A stretch of DNA of 51,383 nucleotides from positions 1 to 51,383 of the forward strand of contig NZ_JANQDH010000018.1 of the NCBI RefSeq assembly GCF_029891735.1, given 5' to 3'. The position numbers and the translations under genes were made by a program. Within the stretch, counting starts at the first letter, position 1; every line of letters starts with the position of its first letter. Shown here piece by piece: positions 8,409 through 17,461 of the stretch. Origin of the DNA: Chrysosporum bergii ANA360D (GTDB taxonomy: Bacteria > Cyanobacteriota > Cyanobacteriia > Cyanobacteriales > Nostocaceae). The notes under the pieces were generated by a model that saw nothing but the letters and a program-made list of their open reading frames with translations, searched no databases and was not told the DNA's origin.

Positions 8409-8789
8409 ATGACCTACGCAATTATTGAAACTGGCGGTAAGCAACTTAAAGTTGAGCCAGGTCGCTTTTACGATATTGAACTACTCCATATCGAAGCCGA
8501 AGAAAAAGTTACAATAGATTCAGTATTACTAGTGCAGCACAACGGCGAAGTCACCATTGGACAGCCGTTAGTAGCCGGTGCGACTGTAGAAGGTACAGTG
8601 GTAAGAAATCTCCGAGGTCGCAAAGTCCTGGTATATAAAATGAAGCCGAAAAAGAAAACCCGTAAAAAACGGGGGCATCGCCAGGAAATCACTAGACTGA
8701 TGATTGATTCCATCACCCTAAATGGTACGGTGTTTACTGCCGAACCCGCTGTGATTGATAATTCACCCGCAGAAGCTGCTACTGAGTAA
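8409..8789 (+). CDS. rplU: 50S ribosomal protein L21
   Basis: 126 aa starting [18 protein letters not shown], with the conserved basic stretch [16 protein letters not shown] and a short acidic-Ala tail (SPAEAATE) beyond the bacterial core. An AAGGA ribosome binding site lies just upstream. L21 binds 23S rRNA in the large subunit. It is followed after 36 bp by rpmA, the standard bacterial gene pair. Confidence 0.97.
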   Translation: MTYAIIETGGKQLKVEPGRFYDIELLHIEAEEKVTIDSVLLVQHNGEVTIGQPLVAGATVEGTVVRNLRGRKVLVYKMKPKKKTRKKRGHRQEITRLMIDSITLNGTVFTAEPAVIDNSPAEAATE

Positions 8790-8825
8790 TAAATACAAAA
8801 AACACAAAAAACACCAGAGGTAATT

Positions 8826-9107
8826 ATGGCTCATAAGAAAGGAACAGGTAGTACTCGTAACGGTCGCGACTCTAATGCTCAACGCCTGGGTGTAAAGCGC
8901 TATGGTGGTCAAGCTGTAATAGCGGGTAACATTCTCGTGCGTCAGCGTGGTACTAAGTTTCATCCCGGTAACAATGTCGGTATTGGTCGTGATGACACTT
9001 TATTTGCCTTAATTGACGGCTTAGTCACCTTTGAGAGAAAAGGCAAAAATCGCAAAAAAGTTAGTGTTTATCCAGTGGCTGTAACAACTGAATCCGCACC
9101 TGTTTAA
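8826..9107 (+). CDS. rpmA: 50S ribosomal protein L27
   Basis: 93 aa beginning [16 protein letters not shown]. The N-terminus directly starts with the mature form, with no cleavable extension of the Firmicutes type. The core GVKRYGGQ and [14 protein letters not shown] are diagnostic. L27 reaches toward the peptidyl transferase centre. GAGG lies seven bases before the ATG. Cotranscription with rplU is likely. Confidence 0.97.
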   Translation: MAHKKGTGSTRNGRDSNAQRLGVKRYGGQAVIAGNILVRQRGTKFHPGNNVGIGRDDTLFALIDGLVTFERKGKNRKKVSVYPVAVTTESAPV

Positions 9108-9126
9108 ATCTAGCCTCCTGTTAGTT

Positions 9127-9145
9127 GGGTGGGTACTGCCCACCC
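9127..9145. repeat. GC-rich inverted repeat after rpmA
   Basis: GGGTGGG (9127-9133) and CCCACCC (9139-9145) around TACTG. No T-tail follows. It lies between the convergent genes rpmA and the 9165 gene and may act as a termination or processing structure, or be one of the short palindromes frequent in Nostocales. Confidence 0.55.
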
Positions 9146-9164
9146 GGCCACGCCATGGCAAAAC

Positions 9165-9602
9165 TCAAAATCGGTAAGACAACCCCATGTGCAGAGCTTT
9201 CCCTAAACCTAAACCCGCTAAACAAGATATAGAAGTAATTAAAAAAACTTGTACTTGTTTAAACCCAGCCGTTTGAAAGTCAATTCTGGCTAATATCCCA
9301 GCAGAAATAATCAGCAAAGTATCAAGAAATATTCGGAACCAAGCCAGCATTAAAAAAAATAAGAATGCCGCCAAAGTGGTGACCGCAAAACTGCGTAAAT
9401 TGGACTGTACTAGTAAACTAGAATATTTTGAGATTGCCGACCAAGGAACAGTCAAGCTACCCACCAACAATAATACAGCAACTATACAAGTTAACCACAC
9501 ATACCAAGGGGCTTGTGTCTCGGATAATGCCCAACCCAATGTACTGTAGCTGAACAATACCAGCACTAGGGAAGTCCAAGGAAGTCTTTTGACAATTAAC
9601 AT
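9165..9602 (-). CDS. Membrane protein of unknown function
   Basis: 145 aa from the ATG at 9602. A GTG at 9638 would add 12 residues, but that stretch contains a TATAAT (minus strand, 9629-9624) that looks like a -10 box, so the ATG is preferred. Four hydrophobic segments are visible (around SLVLVLFSY, WLTCIVAVLLLVGSL, TTLAAFLFFLMLAWF and VFLITSISCLAGLGLG). No catalytic motif is seen. The gene converges with rpmA and runs away from cruF. Confidence 0.7.
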   Translation of the reverse strand: MLIVKRLPWTSLVLVLFSYSTLGWALSETQAPWYVWLTCIVAVLLLVGSLTVPWSAISKYSSLLVQSNLRSFAVTTLAAFLFFLMLAWFRIFLDTLLIISAGILARIDFQTAGFKQVQVFLITSISCLAGLGLGKALHMGLSYRF

Positions 9603-9865
9603 GAGTCGCTGTATTAAAAAGGTATTATATGTAACCACAACCCTAGTTTGACTTTAATTCCTATCTTTCGATTATTGATAAATTTTGGCGGTCATGGCTT
9701 AAACTATAGGTCTATCATGCTATTTTTTTAAGATGAATTCTCTATCCCAGGGAATCGAACCACTTGCACCAAAATAATGGCATAAACTAGTTAAATATTT
9801 GCGTAAACATTTGTAAACTATTAACAGCCGAGTAGCCACACATCACATCTTGTTAAGGACTTATT

Positions 9866-10759
9866 ATGAAACAACTTGTAATCGCCGAGCGCATATGCCT
9901 AATTGGTCATATCGTGTCAATGCTGTTTGGATTAGTAGGGATACTAATAGTTGTACCTAATGCCGAGGTGATTTTCCATTTATCGGAATTTGGACAAACT
10001 GCCATGCAATGGAGTATGTCAGGTGGTGGTGTAGTTTATATGATCTTGGGAACTGCATCTGTCTTTTTATATGGTTTGCGGACTTTGGGTTTGGGGAGAA
10101 TTTTGGCATTTATGCTACCGGCGATATTGATTTCCTTAACCAGTGAATTATTAGGAACTAGTACAGGGTTTCCCTTTGGTCACTATAGTTATCTAAGTGG
10201 GTTGGGGTATAAAATTGCTGGTTTAGTGCCGTTCACAATTCCTCTGTCATGGTTTTATGTGGGATGTAGTTCTTACCTGCTAGGCCGTGCTGGTTTACAG
10301 GTGGATACAAAACCTAGCTGGTGGCGACATCTCTGTGCTATCGCTTTGGGTTCTTTGCTGTTGACTTCTTGGGATTTTGTCCTAGACCCGGCCATGAGTC
10401 AAACTTCCCTACCCTTCTGGTATTGGCAACAACCAGGGCCTTTCTTTGGAATGCCTTATCAAAACTTTGCGGGCTGGTTCGGTACTGGTGCAGTGTTTAT
10501 GACTGTGGCCGCGTTGCTATGGAAAAATAACCCAATCAAATTTGAGCGATCGCAACTCAATGTACCCTTAGTAGTGTATTTGGCCAACTTTGGCTTTGCT
10601 ACAGTCATGAGTCTCGCTGCGGGATTCTCCATTCCGGTAGTATTAGGATTTATTTGGGGTGTAGCTCCCTCTCTAGCACTGTGGTTAAAAGCCTCAGCCG
10701 TATCTGCTCAAGTTGAGACAGAATCAAGCAGTAAAGATGTTTCAGTAGCTAATATCTAA
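9866..10759 (+). CDS. cruF: Carotenoid 1',2'-hydratase CruF
   Basis: 297 aa, multi-spanning (seven to eight hydrophobic segments), in the bisanhydrobacterioruberin hydratase/DUF422 family. Recognisable parts are the SELLGTSTGFPFGHYSY motif and the SWDFVLDPAM and FGMPYQNFAGWF stretches with conserved Asp/His/Tyr. In cyanobacteria CruF hydrates the psi end of gamma-carotene or its derivatives to a 1'-hydroxy group on the way to myxol. AAGGA precedes the ATG. The next gene is the matching glycosyltransferase cruG, which strongly supports the call. Confidence 0.9.
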   Translation: MKQLVIAERICLIGHIVSMLFGLVGILIVVPNAEVIFHLSEFGQTAMQWSMSGGGVVYMILGTASVFLYGLRTLGLGRILAFMLPAILISLTSELLGTSTGFPFGHYSYLSGLGYKIAGLVPFTIPLSWFYVGCSSYLLGRAGLQVDTKPSWWRHLCAIALGSLLLTSWDFVLDPAMSQTSLPFWYWQQPGPFFGMPYQNFAGWFGTGAVFMTVAALLWKNNPIKFERSQLNVPLVVYLANFGFATVMSLAAGFSIPVVLGFIWGVAPSLALWLKASAVSAQVETESSSKDVSVANI

Positions 10760-10779
10760 AGTAGCCTTGAAACAACATT

Positions 10780-10824
10780 AGGGGACAGGAAGACCAGGAA
10801 AATAAATAACTCCCCGTGTCCCCT
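10780..10824 (+). repeat. Hairpin between cruF and cruG
   Basis: AGGGGACA (10780-10787) pairs perfectly with TGTCCCCT (10817-10824) over a 29-base loop. It sits in the 95-bp gap, and could reduce read-through or protect the cruF message. No T-run follows. Confidence 0.45.
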
Positions 10825-10854
10825 GCCCAATTCTTAATGTAATCACCATTCTCA

Positions 10855-12039
10855 TTGACAAACATTTTGACTGTGGAAAACGCTTTAACAGTAGAAAGCG
10901 TGATAACTTTTCTATTGCTACTTATCCAAGCACCAGCAACCGCGATTCTCCTTTCGCGATTGCTCAAGGGGCCAAGAAGATATCCCCCCATTCAACCCCA
11001 ACAGCCAACACCAGAGCTTTTGGGTACTGTCAGCGTTGTTGTTCCTACATTGAACGAAGCAAGTCGCATTAGTCCCTTGTTATCTGGCTTGAGTCGCCAA
11101 AGTTACGAAGTACGGGAAATTATTGTAGTAGACAGTAATTCCCAAGATGGTACTCCAGACTTAGTAAAAACTGCACAGCAACAAGACCCCCGGTTTCGTT
11201 TAATCACAGATGACCCTTTACCAGAACATTGGGTAGGTCGTCCCTGGGCTTTGCACAACGGCTTTTTGCATAGTTCTCAAGCCAGTACGTGGTTTCTGGG
11301 TATGGATGCTGATACCCAACCAGATCCAGGTTTAGTTGCTAGTTTGGTGAAAACCGCAGAAGCAAAAGAATATGATTTGGTTTCTCTTTCACCTCAGTTC
11401 ATTCTCAAGTATCCCGGTGAATGCTGGCTGCAACCAGCACTATTAATGACTCTGCTTTATCGGTTCGATCCGGCAGGAATCACAACCGAACAGCCAGAAA
11501 GGGTTATGGCCAATGGGCAATGTTTTTTGTGTCGCCGTTCTGTTTTAGCCTCTGTGGGCGGTTATACCAGTGCTAGTAGTTCCTTTTGCGATGATGTCAC
11601 ATTAGCTCGATATATTGCGGCTCAAGGCTTCAAGGTCGGCTTTTTGGATGGCGCAAAGGTTCTGAAGGTGCGGATGTATGAGGGAGCAAGGGAAACTTGG
11701 AAGGAGTGGGGGCGCAGTCTTGACTTGAAAGATGCTTCATCATCTGCCCAAGTGTGGGGGGATTTATGGCTACTTTCAGCAGTTCAAGGTTTACCGGTTT
11801 TGGTAGTCCCCACTTGCTGGTTATTGTCTTCCTTTTCCCCTTTATTGTGGCTTAATGTGTTTTTGCTGGTAGTTCGGTTTGCTATGCTACTAGCGATCGC
11901 ACCTGCTTATGATCGCCACAATGCTCAAGGTGGCTGGTTATTTTGGCTTTCTCCTGTGGCTGATCCCATAGCTGTACTGCGAATCTTTTTATCAGCACTT
12001 CACACACCACGGGAGTGGCGAGGCAGGAAATATAACTGA
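10855..12039 (+). CDS. cruG: Carotenoid 2'-O-glycosyltransferase CruG
   Basis: 394 aa from a TTG at 10855; a GTG at 10873 is an alternative, so the start is uncertain. An N-terminal membrane helix (ITFLLLLIQAPATAILL) is followed by a GT2 domain: SVVVPTLNEAS, VDSNSQDGT, the metal-binding GMDADTQPD, and DDVTLARY. C-terminal hydrophobic helices follow. CruG attaches a sugar to the 2'-hydroxyl of myxol to give myxol 2'-glycosides, membrane-stabilising carotenoids of cyanobacteria. The sugar itself cannot be read from the sequence. Position directly after cruF is the known arrangement. Confidence 0.88.
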   Translation: MTNILTVENALTVESVITFLLLLIQAPATAILLSRLLKGPRRYPPIQPQQPTPELLGTVSVVVPTLNEASRISPLLSGLSRQSYEVREIIVVDSNSQDGTPDLVKTAQQQDPRFRLITDDPLPEHWVGRPWALHNGFLHSSQASTWFLGMDADTQPDPGLVASLVKTAEAKEYDLVSLSPQFILKYPGECWLQPALLMTLLYRFDPAGITTEQPERVMANGQCFLCRRSVLASVGGYTSASSSFCDDVTLARYIAAQGFKVGFLDGAKVLKVRMYEGARETWKEWGRSLDLKDASSSAQVWGDLWLLSAVQGLPVLVVPTCWLLSSFSPLLWLNVFLLVVRFAMLLAIAPAYDRHNAQGGWLFWLSPVADPIAVLRIFLSALHTPREWRGRKYN

Positions 12040-12068
12040 GTGTTAAGCTTTGAACTGATGAAAATTTG

Positions 12069-12093
12069 CTAGTTCGGGCAAGTAGCCCGCTAG
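12069..12093. terminator. Palindrome between convergent cruG and rnhA
   Basis: CGGGC (12075-12079) and GCCCG (12085-12089) form a stem around AAGTA, extended by flanking CTAG sequences with a two-base bulge. It lies in the 56-bp gap between two gene ends, where a bidirectional terminator would be expected, and resembles the GCGGGC palindromes at 41521 and 44915. Confidence 0.45.
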
Positions 12094-12095
12094 GA

Positions 12096-13007
12096 TCAAG
12101 ACTCCTCTTCAGTTTCTAAGCGATCGCCTCGTTCCAATTCCCAGAGAATTTGATTTCCTTCCCGTCTTACCCGTGAGACAATCCAGTTACGCCAGCGCCA
12201 CTCGTCTCCCCGACTGGTAACAGCACTGGCGTGGACATCCATCAGGTCTGCTAATTCCGAACTGGTGATTAAGTAGCCTTTTTCGGCAATTTCGTCAGCT
12301 ATACGCAGAGTTCCCAGCAAGTTGCTGAGTTGTTTGACTCTTGTGGTAGAGGGTGTTTCTTCATTTGTGGCCGCATGTGGTGCGGTGGATGGTTCCATAA
12401 CGTTTATATCTGATATCAAAGTACTGTTATCTTGTGTACTTTTGTGAAGTATTGTAGAGTGAAATTCATAATCCGCCATTTTTTCTACATTTGCTACACC
12501 TAGAGAATGTAAAGATTTGTCAGATTCACTCAAAGATAATTCTTGTAGAGATGGGATTTGACCGCCAGCAAAAGAGCGAGCAATCACATCACAGCGCTCG
12601 TTACCTATGTTACCAGAATGTCCCTTAACGTGCTGCCAATTTATTTGTGCAGTATTGAGTTGATCGAGCAATTCTAAAAGGTCTTGGTTCTGGACAGGTT
12701 TACCATCTGCTTTTTTCCAACCTCTTTTTTTCCATCCTGGTAACCACTTGGTAACGCAGTTAATCAGATATTCGCTATCGGTATAGAGGGTAATGGGTTC
12801 AGTTTGTCCAGAGGCATGGAGAAATTTTAAAGCAGCGATCGCCCCTTGCATTTCCATTTTATTATTAGTGGTATAGCTGGCAGCAGCCCCCATTTCATGG
12901 ACTTGGCCATCACTGAAATAAGCTACAACACCCCAACCCCCAGGGCCAGGATTACCAGTACAAGCACCGTCAGTGTATATACTTTCAATTTTACGTTGGT
13001 TGGACAT
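12096..13007 (-). CDS. rnhA: Ribonuclease HI with cyanobacterial C-terminal extension
   Basis: 303 aa from the ATG at 13007; a longer reading to 13076 adds residues unlike any RNase H. Residues 1-150 are RNase HI with the full acidic set: D13 (YTDGACTGNPGPGGWG), E52, D77 (LYTDSEY), D140, plus the catalytic-loop H130. It cleaves RNA in RNA-DNA hybrids. After a Ser/Thr-rich linker, about 85 C-terminal residues (TTRVKQLSNLLGTLRIADEI and a WRWRNWIVSRVRR stretch) look like a winged-helix nucleic-acid-binding domain; this is an inference from the pattern. Typical RNase HI is about 155 aa, so the protein is twice the usual size. Confidence 0.93.
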   Translation of the reverse strand: MSNQRKIESIYTDGACTGNPGPGGWGVVAYFSDGQVHEMGAAASYTTNNKMEMQGAIAALKFLHASGQTEPITLYTDSEYLINCVTKWLPGWKKRGWKKADGKPVQNQDLLELLDQLNTAQINWQHVKGHSGNIGNERCDVIARSFAGGQIPSLQELSLSESDKSLHSLGVANVEKMADYEFHSTILHKSTQDNSTLISDINVMEPSTAPHAATNEETPSTTRVKQLSNLLGTLRIADEIAEKGYLITSSELADLMDVHASAVTSRGDEWRWRNWIVSRVRREGNQILWELERGDRLETEEES

Positions 13008-13194
13008 AGTGAACGAAAGATGGGAAGCAATATATAGGTTAACAGCATAGAAATCAATTCCCACAGCCAAATTCACTCAATTTTACCACTGGTAACTCTA
13101 GACATAATTGTCATATTTTGATACATCTATGTCCATAGCTATTTGAGAAAATATCTCTATAATATTGAAAGTCTCAAGGTAGTTCAGAATCAGC

Positions 13195-13350
13195 GTGTTT
13201 ATAGTGTTAACTCTAGTTACTGGATTTTTAGCAGCGTTTTATCAGCTAATGCAATACTTGAGGATTTATTTAAATATTGATATTCAATTGCTACATGGTA
13301 ATACTCAGCATCTCATGACTAATGACTATTCCCTGTTCTCTTTGATCTAA
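13195..13350 (+). CDS. Possible 51-aa membrane miniprotein
   Basis: GTG at 13195 opens 51 codons to TAA at 13350. The first ~27 residues (FIVLTLVTGFLAAFYQLMQYL) form one good membrane helix. The last third overlaps a repeat-like intergenic sequence (CTCATGACTAATGACTA), which argues that only the first part, or none, is a gene. It ends 38 bp before the ABC ATPase start. Confidence 0.25.
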   Translation: MFIVLTLVTGFLAAFYQLMQYLRIYLNIDIQLLHGNTQHLMTNDYSLFSLI

Positions 13351-13388
13351 TATTGTTTAGTATTCTGTATTTAACTGCCCCTAGACTG

Positions 13389-14384
13389 ATGATTGAAGTA
13401 GAACATTTGAGTAAAACCTACGGTTCCACCCCTGCTATTCATGATGTTAGCTTTAGAGTTGAGCCTGGGGAAATTTTGGGCTTTTTGGGGCCTAATGGTG
13501 CTGGTAAAACCACAACTATGCGAATTTTAGCGGGTTATTTACCCGCCACTGATGGTAAGGCTAAAATTGCGGGGTTTGATGTTCAGGAAAATTCTTTGGC
13601 AGTGCGTCAACGCATTGGCTATTTACCGGAAACTCCTCCGTTGTATCCAGAAATGACCGTAGAGGGGTTTTTGCATTTTGTCACCAGAATTAAAGGCATA
13701 CCCCCTGGCGATCGCGCTGATCAGGTGACAGCAGCCATTAAACGCTGTAACTTAGAAGATAAACGTAAAGTAATTATCCGCAAACTGTCTAAAGGATATC
13801 GCCAAAGAGTGGGCATTGCTCAAGCAATTGTACATGATCCCCCAGCAATTATTTTAGATGAACCCACCGTAGGACTTGACCCCCGGCAAATTATTGAGGT
13901 ACGCAATTTAATTAAAAGCCTCGCTGGTACTCATACAATTATTCTTTCTACCCACATTTTACCGGAGGTGAGTATGACTTGTAGCCGGGTGGCTATTATC
14001 AATCGCGGAAAAATTGTAGCAACTAATACACCAGAAAACTTAATGACTCAGTTGGCAAGTGGGTCGGGATATGAATTAGAAATTGAGGGAGATGCTAACT
14101 TAGCAAAACAAATTTTGCAAAATGTGCCTGGTGTTAGTTTGGTAGAATCTGTTTCTAGTCATCAGCCATGGGTCCACAACCGCGCCCACATCCGGGTAAT
14201 ATCACAACCAGAAATTGAACCGGGAAAGGATATTGCCACAACTTTAGTTAATGCAGGTTTTGGATTACATGAAATGCGCCGTGTTAGCGCTACCCTAGAA
14301 GATGTATTTTTACAATTGACCACAGCCGAAAAGAATTTAGATTCTTTGGCAGATTCCCAAACTACCGCAGGAGAAGCAGCATAA
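13389..14384 (+). CDS. ABC transporter ATP-binding protein (GldA-like)
   Basis: 331 aa from the ATG at 13389, giving MIEVEHLSKTYGS, the usual start for this family; the TTG 36 bp earlier is unlikely. Walker A GPNGAGKT (34-41), signature LSKGYRQRV, Walker B AIILDEPTVGLD and the switch histidine in LSTH are intact. A ~100-residue C-terminal part (ANLAKQILQNVPGV, LHEMRRVSATLEDVFLQLT) is typical of ABC-2 exporters. It powers the permease encoded next, whose ATG follows its stop codon directly. It resembles GldA of the GldAFG complex and related cyanobacterial systems; the substrate is unknown. Confidence 0.9.
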   Translation: MIEVEHLSKTYGSTPAIHDVSFRVEPGEILGFLGPNGAGKTTTMRILAGYLPATDGKAKIAGFDVQENSLAVRQRIGYLPETPPLYPEMTVEGFLHFVTRIKGIPPGDRADQVTAAIKRCNLEDKRKVIIRKLSKGYRQRVGIAQAIVHDPPAIILDEPTVGLDPRQIIEVRNLIKSLAGTHTIILSTHILPEVSMTCSRVAIINRGKIVATNTPENLMTQLASGSGYELEIEGDANLAKQILQNVPGVSLVESVSSHQPWVHNRAHIRVISQPEIEPGKDIATTLVNAGFGLHEMRRVSATLEDVFLQLTTAEKNLDSLADSQTTAGEAA

Positions 14385-15197
14385 ATGGGTATAGTCCTCA
14401 GTAATATTATTGCCATTTATCGCCGGGAGTTACAAAGTTATTTTGTCTCTCCCCTGGCTTATGCCATTGCGGGTGTATTTTGGTTTATAGCTGGGTTATT
14501 CTTTGTGACTATTTTGCTGGGACCTGATGGGATTTTGCCAGCAGTGGCACAATTAGATTTACAAGGACAACAACTAGGTGTACCAATACCACCCATAGAT
14601 GTGCCTTATGAATTTGTCCGGGCATTTTTAGACCGTATGGGCTGGCTATTGTTATTTATTCTGCCTATTCTTTCTATGGGACTGTATGCCGAAGAACGCA
14701 AGCGCGGCACTTTGGAACTTTTAGCCACATCACCTGTAACTAACTGGGCTGTGGCTGTCGGTAAATTGTTAGGGGTACTGACATTTTTTACTACTTTGAT
14801 TGTACCGCTGTTTGTATTTGAAGCGATCGCCCTTAGTGCTTCCAATCCTCCCATACCCCCTATTATACCTTTGTTGGGGCATTTTGGCTTAGTCTTGCTG
14901 GCAGCTGCCATTTTATCTTTGGGAATGTTTATTTCCTCCCTGACTGACAGTACAATTTTATCTGCTGTCCTTACCTTTGCCGTGGTTTTATTATTATTGT
15001 TTGTTGATGTAATTGCTAAAAGTATTGGTGGGTCAGTGGGAGAAATTTTGGGTCACTTCTCATTGTTAAAACATTACAGCACCTTGATTCAGGGTATTTT
15101 TGATACCAGCGCTTTAATTTTGTTTAGCAGTTACATTTTTTTAGGGATTTTTCTCACCGCCCAATCAATTGATGCGTTGCGCTTTCAACGTCAATAG
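14385..15197 (+). CDS. ABC-2 type permease (GldF-like)
   Basis: 270 aa with six hydrophobic segments. The segment after helix 2 (MGLYAEERKRGTLELLATSP) is the hallmark loop of ABC-2 permeases. Its ATG abuts the stop of the ATPase gene, and the GldG-like gene starts five bases after its stop, so the three products are almost certainly made together. An unusual periplasmic insertion of about 45 residues (GPDGILPAVAQLDLQGQQ onward) lies between the first helices. Confidence 0.88.
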   Translation: MGIVLSNIIAIYRRELQSYFVSPLAYAIAGVFWFIAGLFFVTILLGPDGILPAVAQLDLQGQQLGVPIPPIDVPYEFVRAFLDRMGWLLLFILPILSMGLYAEERKRGTLELLATSPVTNWAVAVGKLLGVLTFFTTLIVPLFVFEAIALSASNPPIPPIIPLLGHFGLVLLAAAILSLGMFISSLTDSTILSAVLTFAVVLLLLFVDVIAKSIGGSVGEILGHFSLLKHYSTLIQGIFDTSALILFSSYIFLGIFLTAQSIDALRFQRQ

Positions 15198-15202
15198 ATA
15201 AC

Positions 15203-16840
15203 ATGAAAATTATCAAACAAAACCAACTAGGAAAATATCTATTTTGGCTAGGCCCGTTTTTAGTGACTGTGGGCTTAACTACTGGCTTAGTTTCCGGCCA
15301 ATGGGGAATTGTGGGTTTACTGTTTATAATTACCGGAACTATAATTAGTGGTTTGTGGGTAGTATGGCAAGGAAGACAAACTAAATGGTGGAATCGTCGT
15401 TCTACTCAAGTTGGTACTAATGCCCTAGTTAGCATTGTAGCTGTATTGGTAATTTTAGGGTTAGTTAACTTTTTGGCTACTCGCTACAACCTGCGGAAAG
15501 ATTTAACCGAAGCCCAGTTATTTACCCTAGCCCCCCAAACTCAAGAATTAGTGCGTGGCTTACCCCAGTCTGTCAAGGTGTGGATATTTGATCTTAGCAC
15601 CAATGCCCAAGACAGGGAATTATTAGAAAACTATCGCCGAGAAAATAGTAATTTTCAGTTTGAGTATGTTGATCCCCAAAGTAGACCGGGATTAGCCAAT
15701 AAGTTTGGTGTTCAAGATTATGGCGAAGTGTACCTAGAATTTGGAGATAATCGCCAATTAGTGCAAACTTTAAATGTTAATGAACGGCTTTCGGAAGTGA
15801 GGTTAACTAACCGTTTGCAACAAATCACCAGTAGCACTACTACGCCAGTTTACTTTCTTCAAGGTCATGGGGAAGCAGCAATTACACCCAGTCAAGGGGG
15901 AATTTCACAAGCTATTCAAAAGTTAGCTGAGAGAAACTACACTGCATCACCACTGAATTTAGTAGAAAAATCCCAAGTTCCAGAAGATGCAGGTGTTGTG
16001 ATTGTAGCCGGACCAAAACAAGAATTATTTGATAAAGAAGTCAAAGCTTTACAAAATTACCTCAATAATGGTGGTAATGTACTGTTCATGATTGACCCTA
16101 ATACTGATAATAATCTCAATAGCTTACTACAGGAGTGGGGTATTAAGTTAGATAATCGTTTAGTAGTGGATGTGTCTGGGAGGGGTGTGGGACTTGGTCC
16201 CGCTGTTCCCATCATCACAGAATATGGGCAACATCCCATTACAAAAGAGTTTGGTAACGGCATTTCTTTTTATCGGTTAGCTAGACCCTTAGAAATTACT
16301 TCTGTGGCTGGTATTGAGTCCACTAATTTATTCTCAACCAAGGCTTATCCTGACAGTTGGGCAGAAAGTGACCTAAACAGCGAAAAATTAGAGTTTGACT
16401 CTCAAACAGATACCCCGGGTCCCCTCACTTTGGCTGTGGCTTTGAGCAAAACAATACCAGGTGAAACTAAACCAAGTCCTCCAGTATCGCCCACACCATC
16501 ACCTACTATTGAGAATGAAACTAACCCCCCTACACCAGAAAAGTCAGAACAACCTCAAGAACAAACTAAAATTGAATCACGATTAGTAGTGATAGGAGAC
16601 TCCGACTTTGCTACTGATGAGTTATTTGAACAGCAACTCAATGGCGACGTGTTTCTTAACTCGGTGACTTGGTTGAGTCAACAAGACCAGCAGCCCCTTT
16701 CCATTCGCCCCAAAGAAGCAAAAAATCGCCGTATTAATTTAAGTGTAGCCCAAGGTAATTTTTTAACATGGTCGTCTTTGTTGGTATTACCTCTCATGGG
16801 GTTGATGACTGGGGTCATTATCTGGTGGAAACGGAGATAA
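15203..16840 (+). CDS. GldG-like ABC transporter auxiliary protein
   Basis: 545 aa: three N-terminal membrane helices (to about residue 90), a large extracytoplasmic domain starting NLRKDLTEAQLFTLAPQTQ, and a final membrane helix before a basic tail (WWKRR). This is the PF09822 (ABC_transp_aux)/GldG layout. The extracytoplasmic part contains a ThuA/GATase-like stretch (VVIVAGPKQELFDKEVKALQ). A Pro/Thr-rich insert lies near residues 415-450. It belongs with the ATPase and permease. In Bacteroidetes GldG is needed for gliding; in cyanobacteria the role is unproven. Confidence 0.87.
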   Translation: MKIIKQNQLGKYLFWLGPFLVTVGLTTGLVSGQWGIVGLLFIITGTIISGLWVVWQGRQTKWWNRRSTQVGTNALVSIVAVLVILGLVNFLATRYNLRKDLTEAQLFTLAPQTQELVRGLPQSVKVWIFDLSTNAQDRELLENYRRENSNFQFEYVDPQSRPGLANKFGVQDYGEVYLEFGDNRQLVQTLNVNERLSEVRLTNRLQQITSSTTTPVYFLQGHGEAAITPSQGGISQAIQKLAERNYTASPLNLVEKSQVPEDAGVVIVAGPKQELFDKEVKALQNYLNNGGNVLFMIDPNTDNNLNSLLQEWGIKLDNRLVVDVSGRGVGLGPAVPIITEYGQHPITKEFGNGISFYRLARPLEITSVAGIESTNLFSTKAYPDSWAESDLNSEKLEFDSQTDTPGPLTLAVALSKTIPGETKPSPPVSPTPSPTIENETNPPTPEKSEQPQEQTKIESRLVVIGDSDFATDELFEQQLNGDVFLNSVTWLSQQDQQPLSIRPKEAKNRRINLSVAQGNFLTWSSLLVLPLMGLMTGVIIWWKRR

Positions 16841-16846
16841 TTAATC

Positions 16847-17446
16847 ATGAAGTTATCACGCACGACTTTAGTTTTAATATTCTTAGCTCTGGGTTTGGGT
16901 GGTTTTGTTTATTTCTATGAAATTCGCGGTCAAACCCAGCGCCAAGAAGTGAAGAAGCAACAGCAGCAAATTTTCTCTTTTCAAGAAGATGATATAGAAT
17001 CTCTCACCATTAAAATTAAAGATACCACCCTGAGTTTAAAACGTAACCAGGCAACAGAAAAGCCCCAATGGTTGCTCGTATCCCCGACCACAGAACCAGC
17101 AAATGATGCTATTGTGACTTATTTAACAGATTTGTTAGTCCAAAGTGAAAGCGATCGCACTTTATCAGTTCCATCCAGCCAACGAGAAGAATTTGGTTTA
17201 GTGCCACCACTAGCCACTATTAATATTAACCTTAAAAATAAAAAGACTCATCAGTTAATTTTGGGTAAACCTGATTTTAACCGTGGTTTTTTGTATGCCC
17301 AAACTGATTTGCAAACCCAAGAAAATGGTAATATCAATATCATACTGGTATCGACCAATTTTGAAAATGCCGTTAATCGCGAGCTTTCAGAATGGAAACA
17401 ATCGCCAGATACAGGCGACGCTAAACCAGAAGCCAGCCCTAATTAA
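16847..17446 (+). CDS. DUF4340 domain-containing membrane-anchored protein
   Basis: 199 aa: a single N-terminal membrane helix (LVLIFLALGLGGFVYFYEI) then a beta-rich domain (DIESLTIKIKDTTLSLKR, QLILGKPDFNRGFLYAQ) characteristic of DUF4340. It starts six bases after the GldG-like gene and probably completes the same envelope complex. DUF4340 proteins regularly neighbour GldG-type genes. Confidence 0.85.
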   Translation: MKLSRTTLVLIFLALGLGGFVYFYEIRGQTQRQEVKKQQQQIFSFQEDDIESLTIKIKDTTLSLKRNQATEKPQWLLVSPTTEPANDAIVTYLTDLLVQSESDRTLSVPSSQREEFGLVPPLATININLKNKKTHQLILGKPDFNRGFLYAQTDLQTQENGNINIILVSTNFENAVNRELSEWKQSPDTGDAKPEASPN

Positions 17447-17461
17447 AAATTAAGACATCAC

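Noticed and set aside
9737-9770. tRNA T-arm-like sequence on the minus strand (GGTTCGATTCC)
   Set aside because: The T-stem does not pair properly, and no acceptor, anticodon or D arm is found upstream on that strand.
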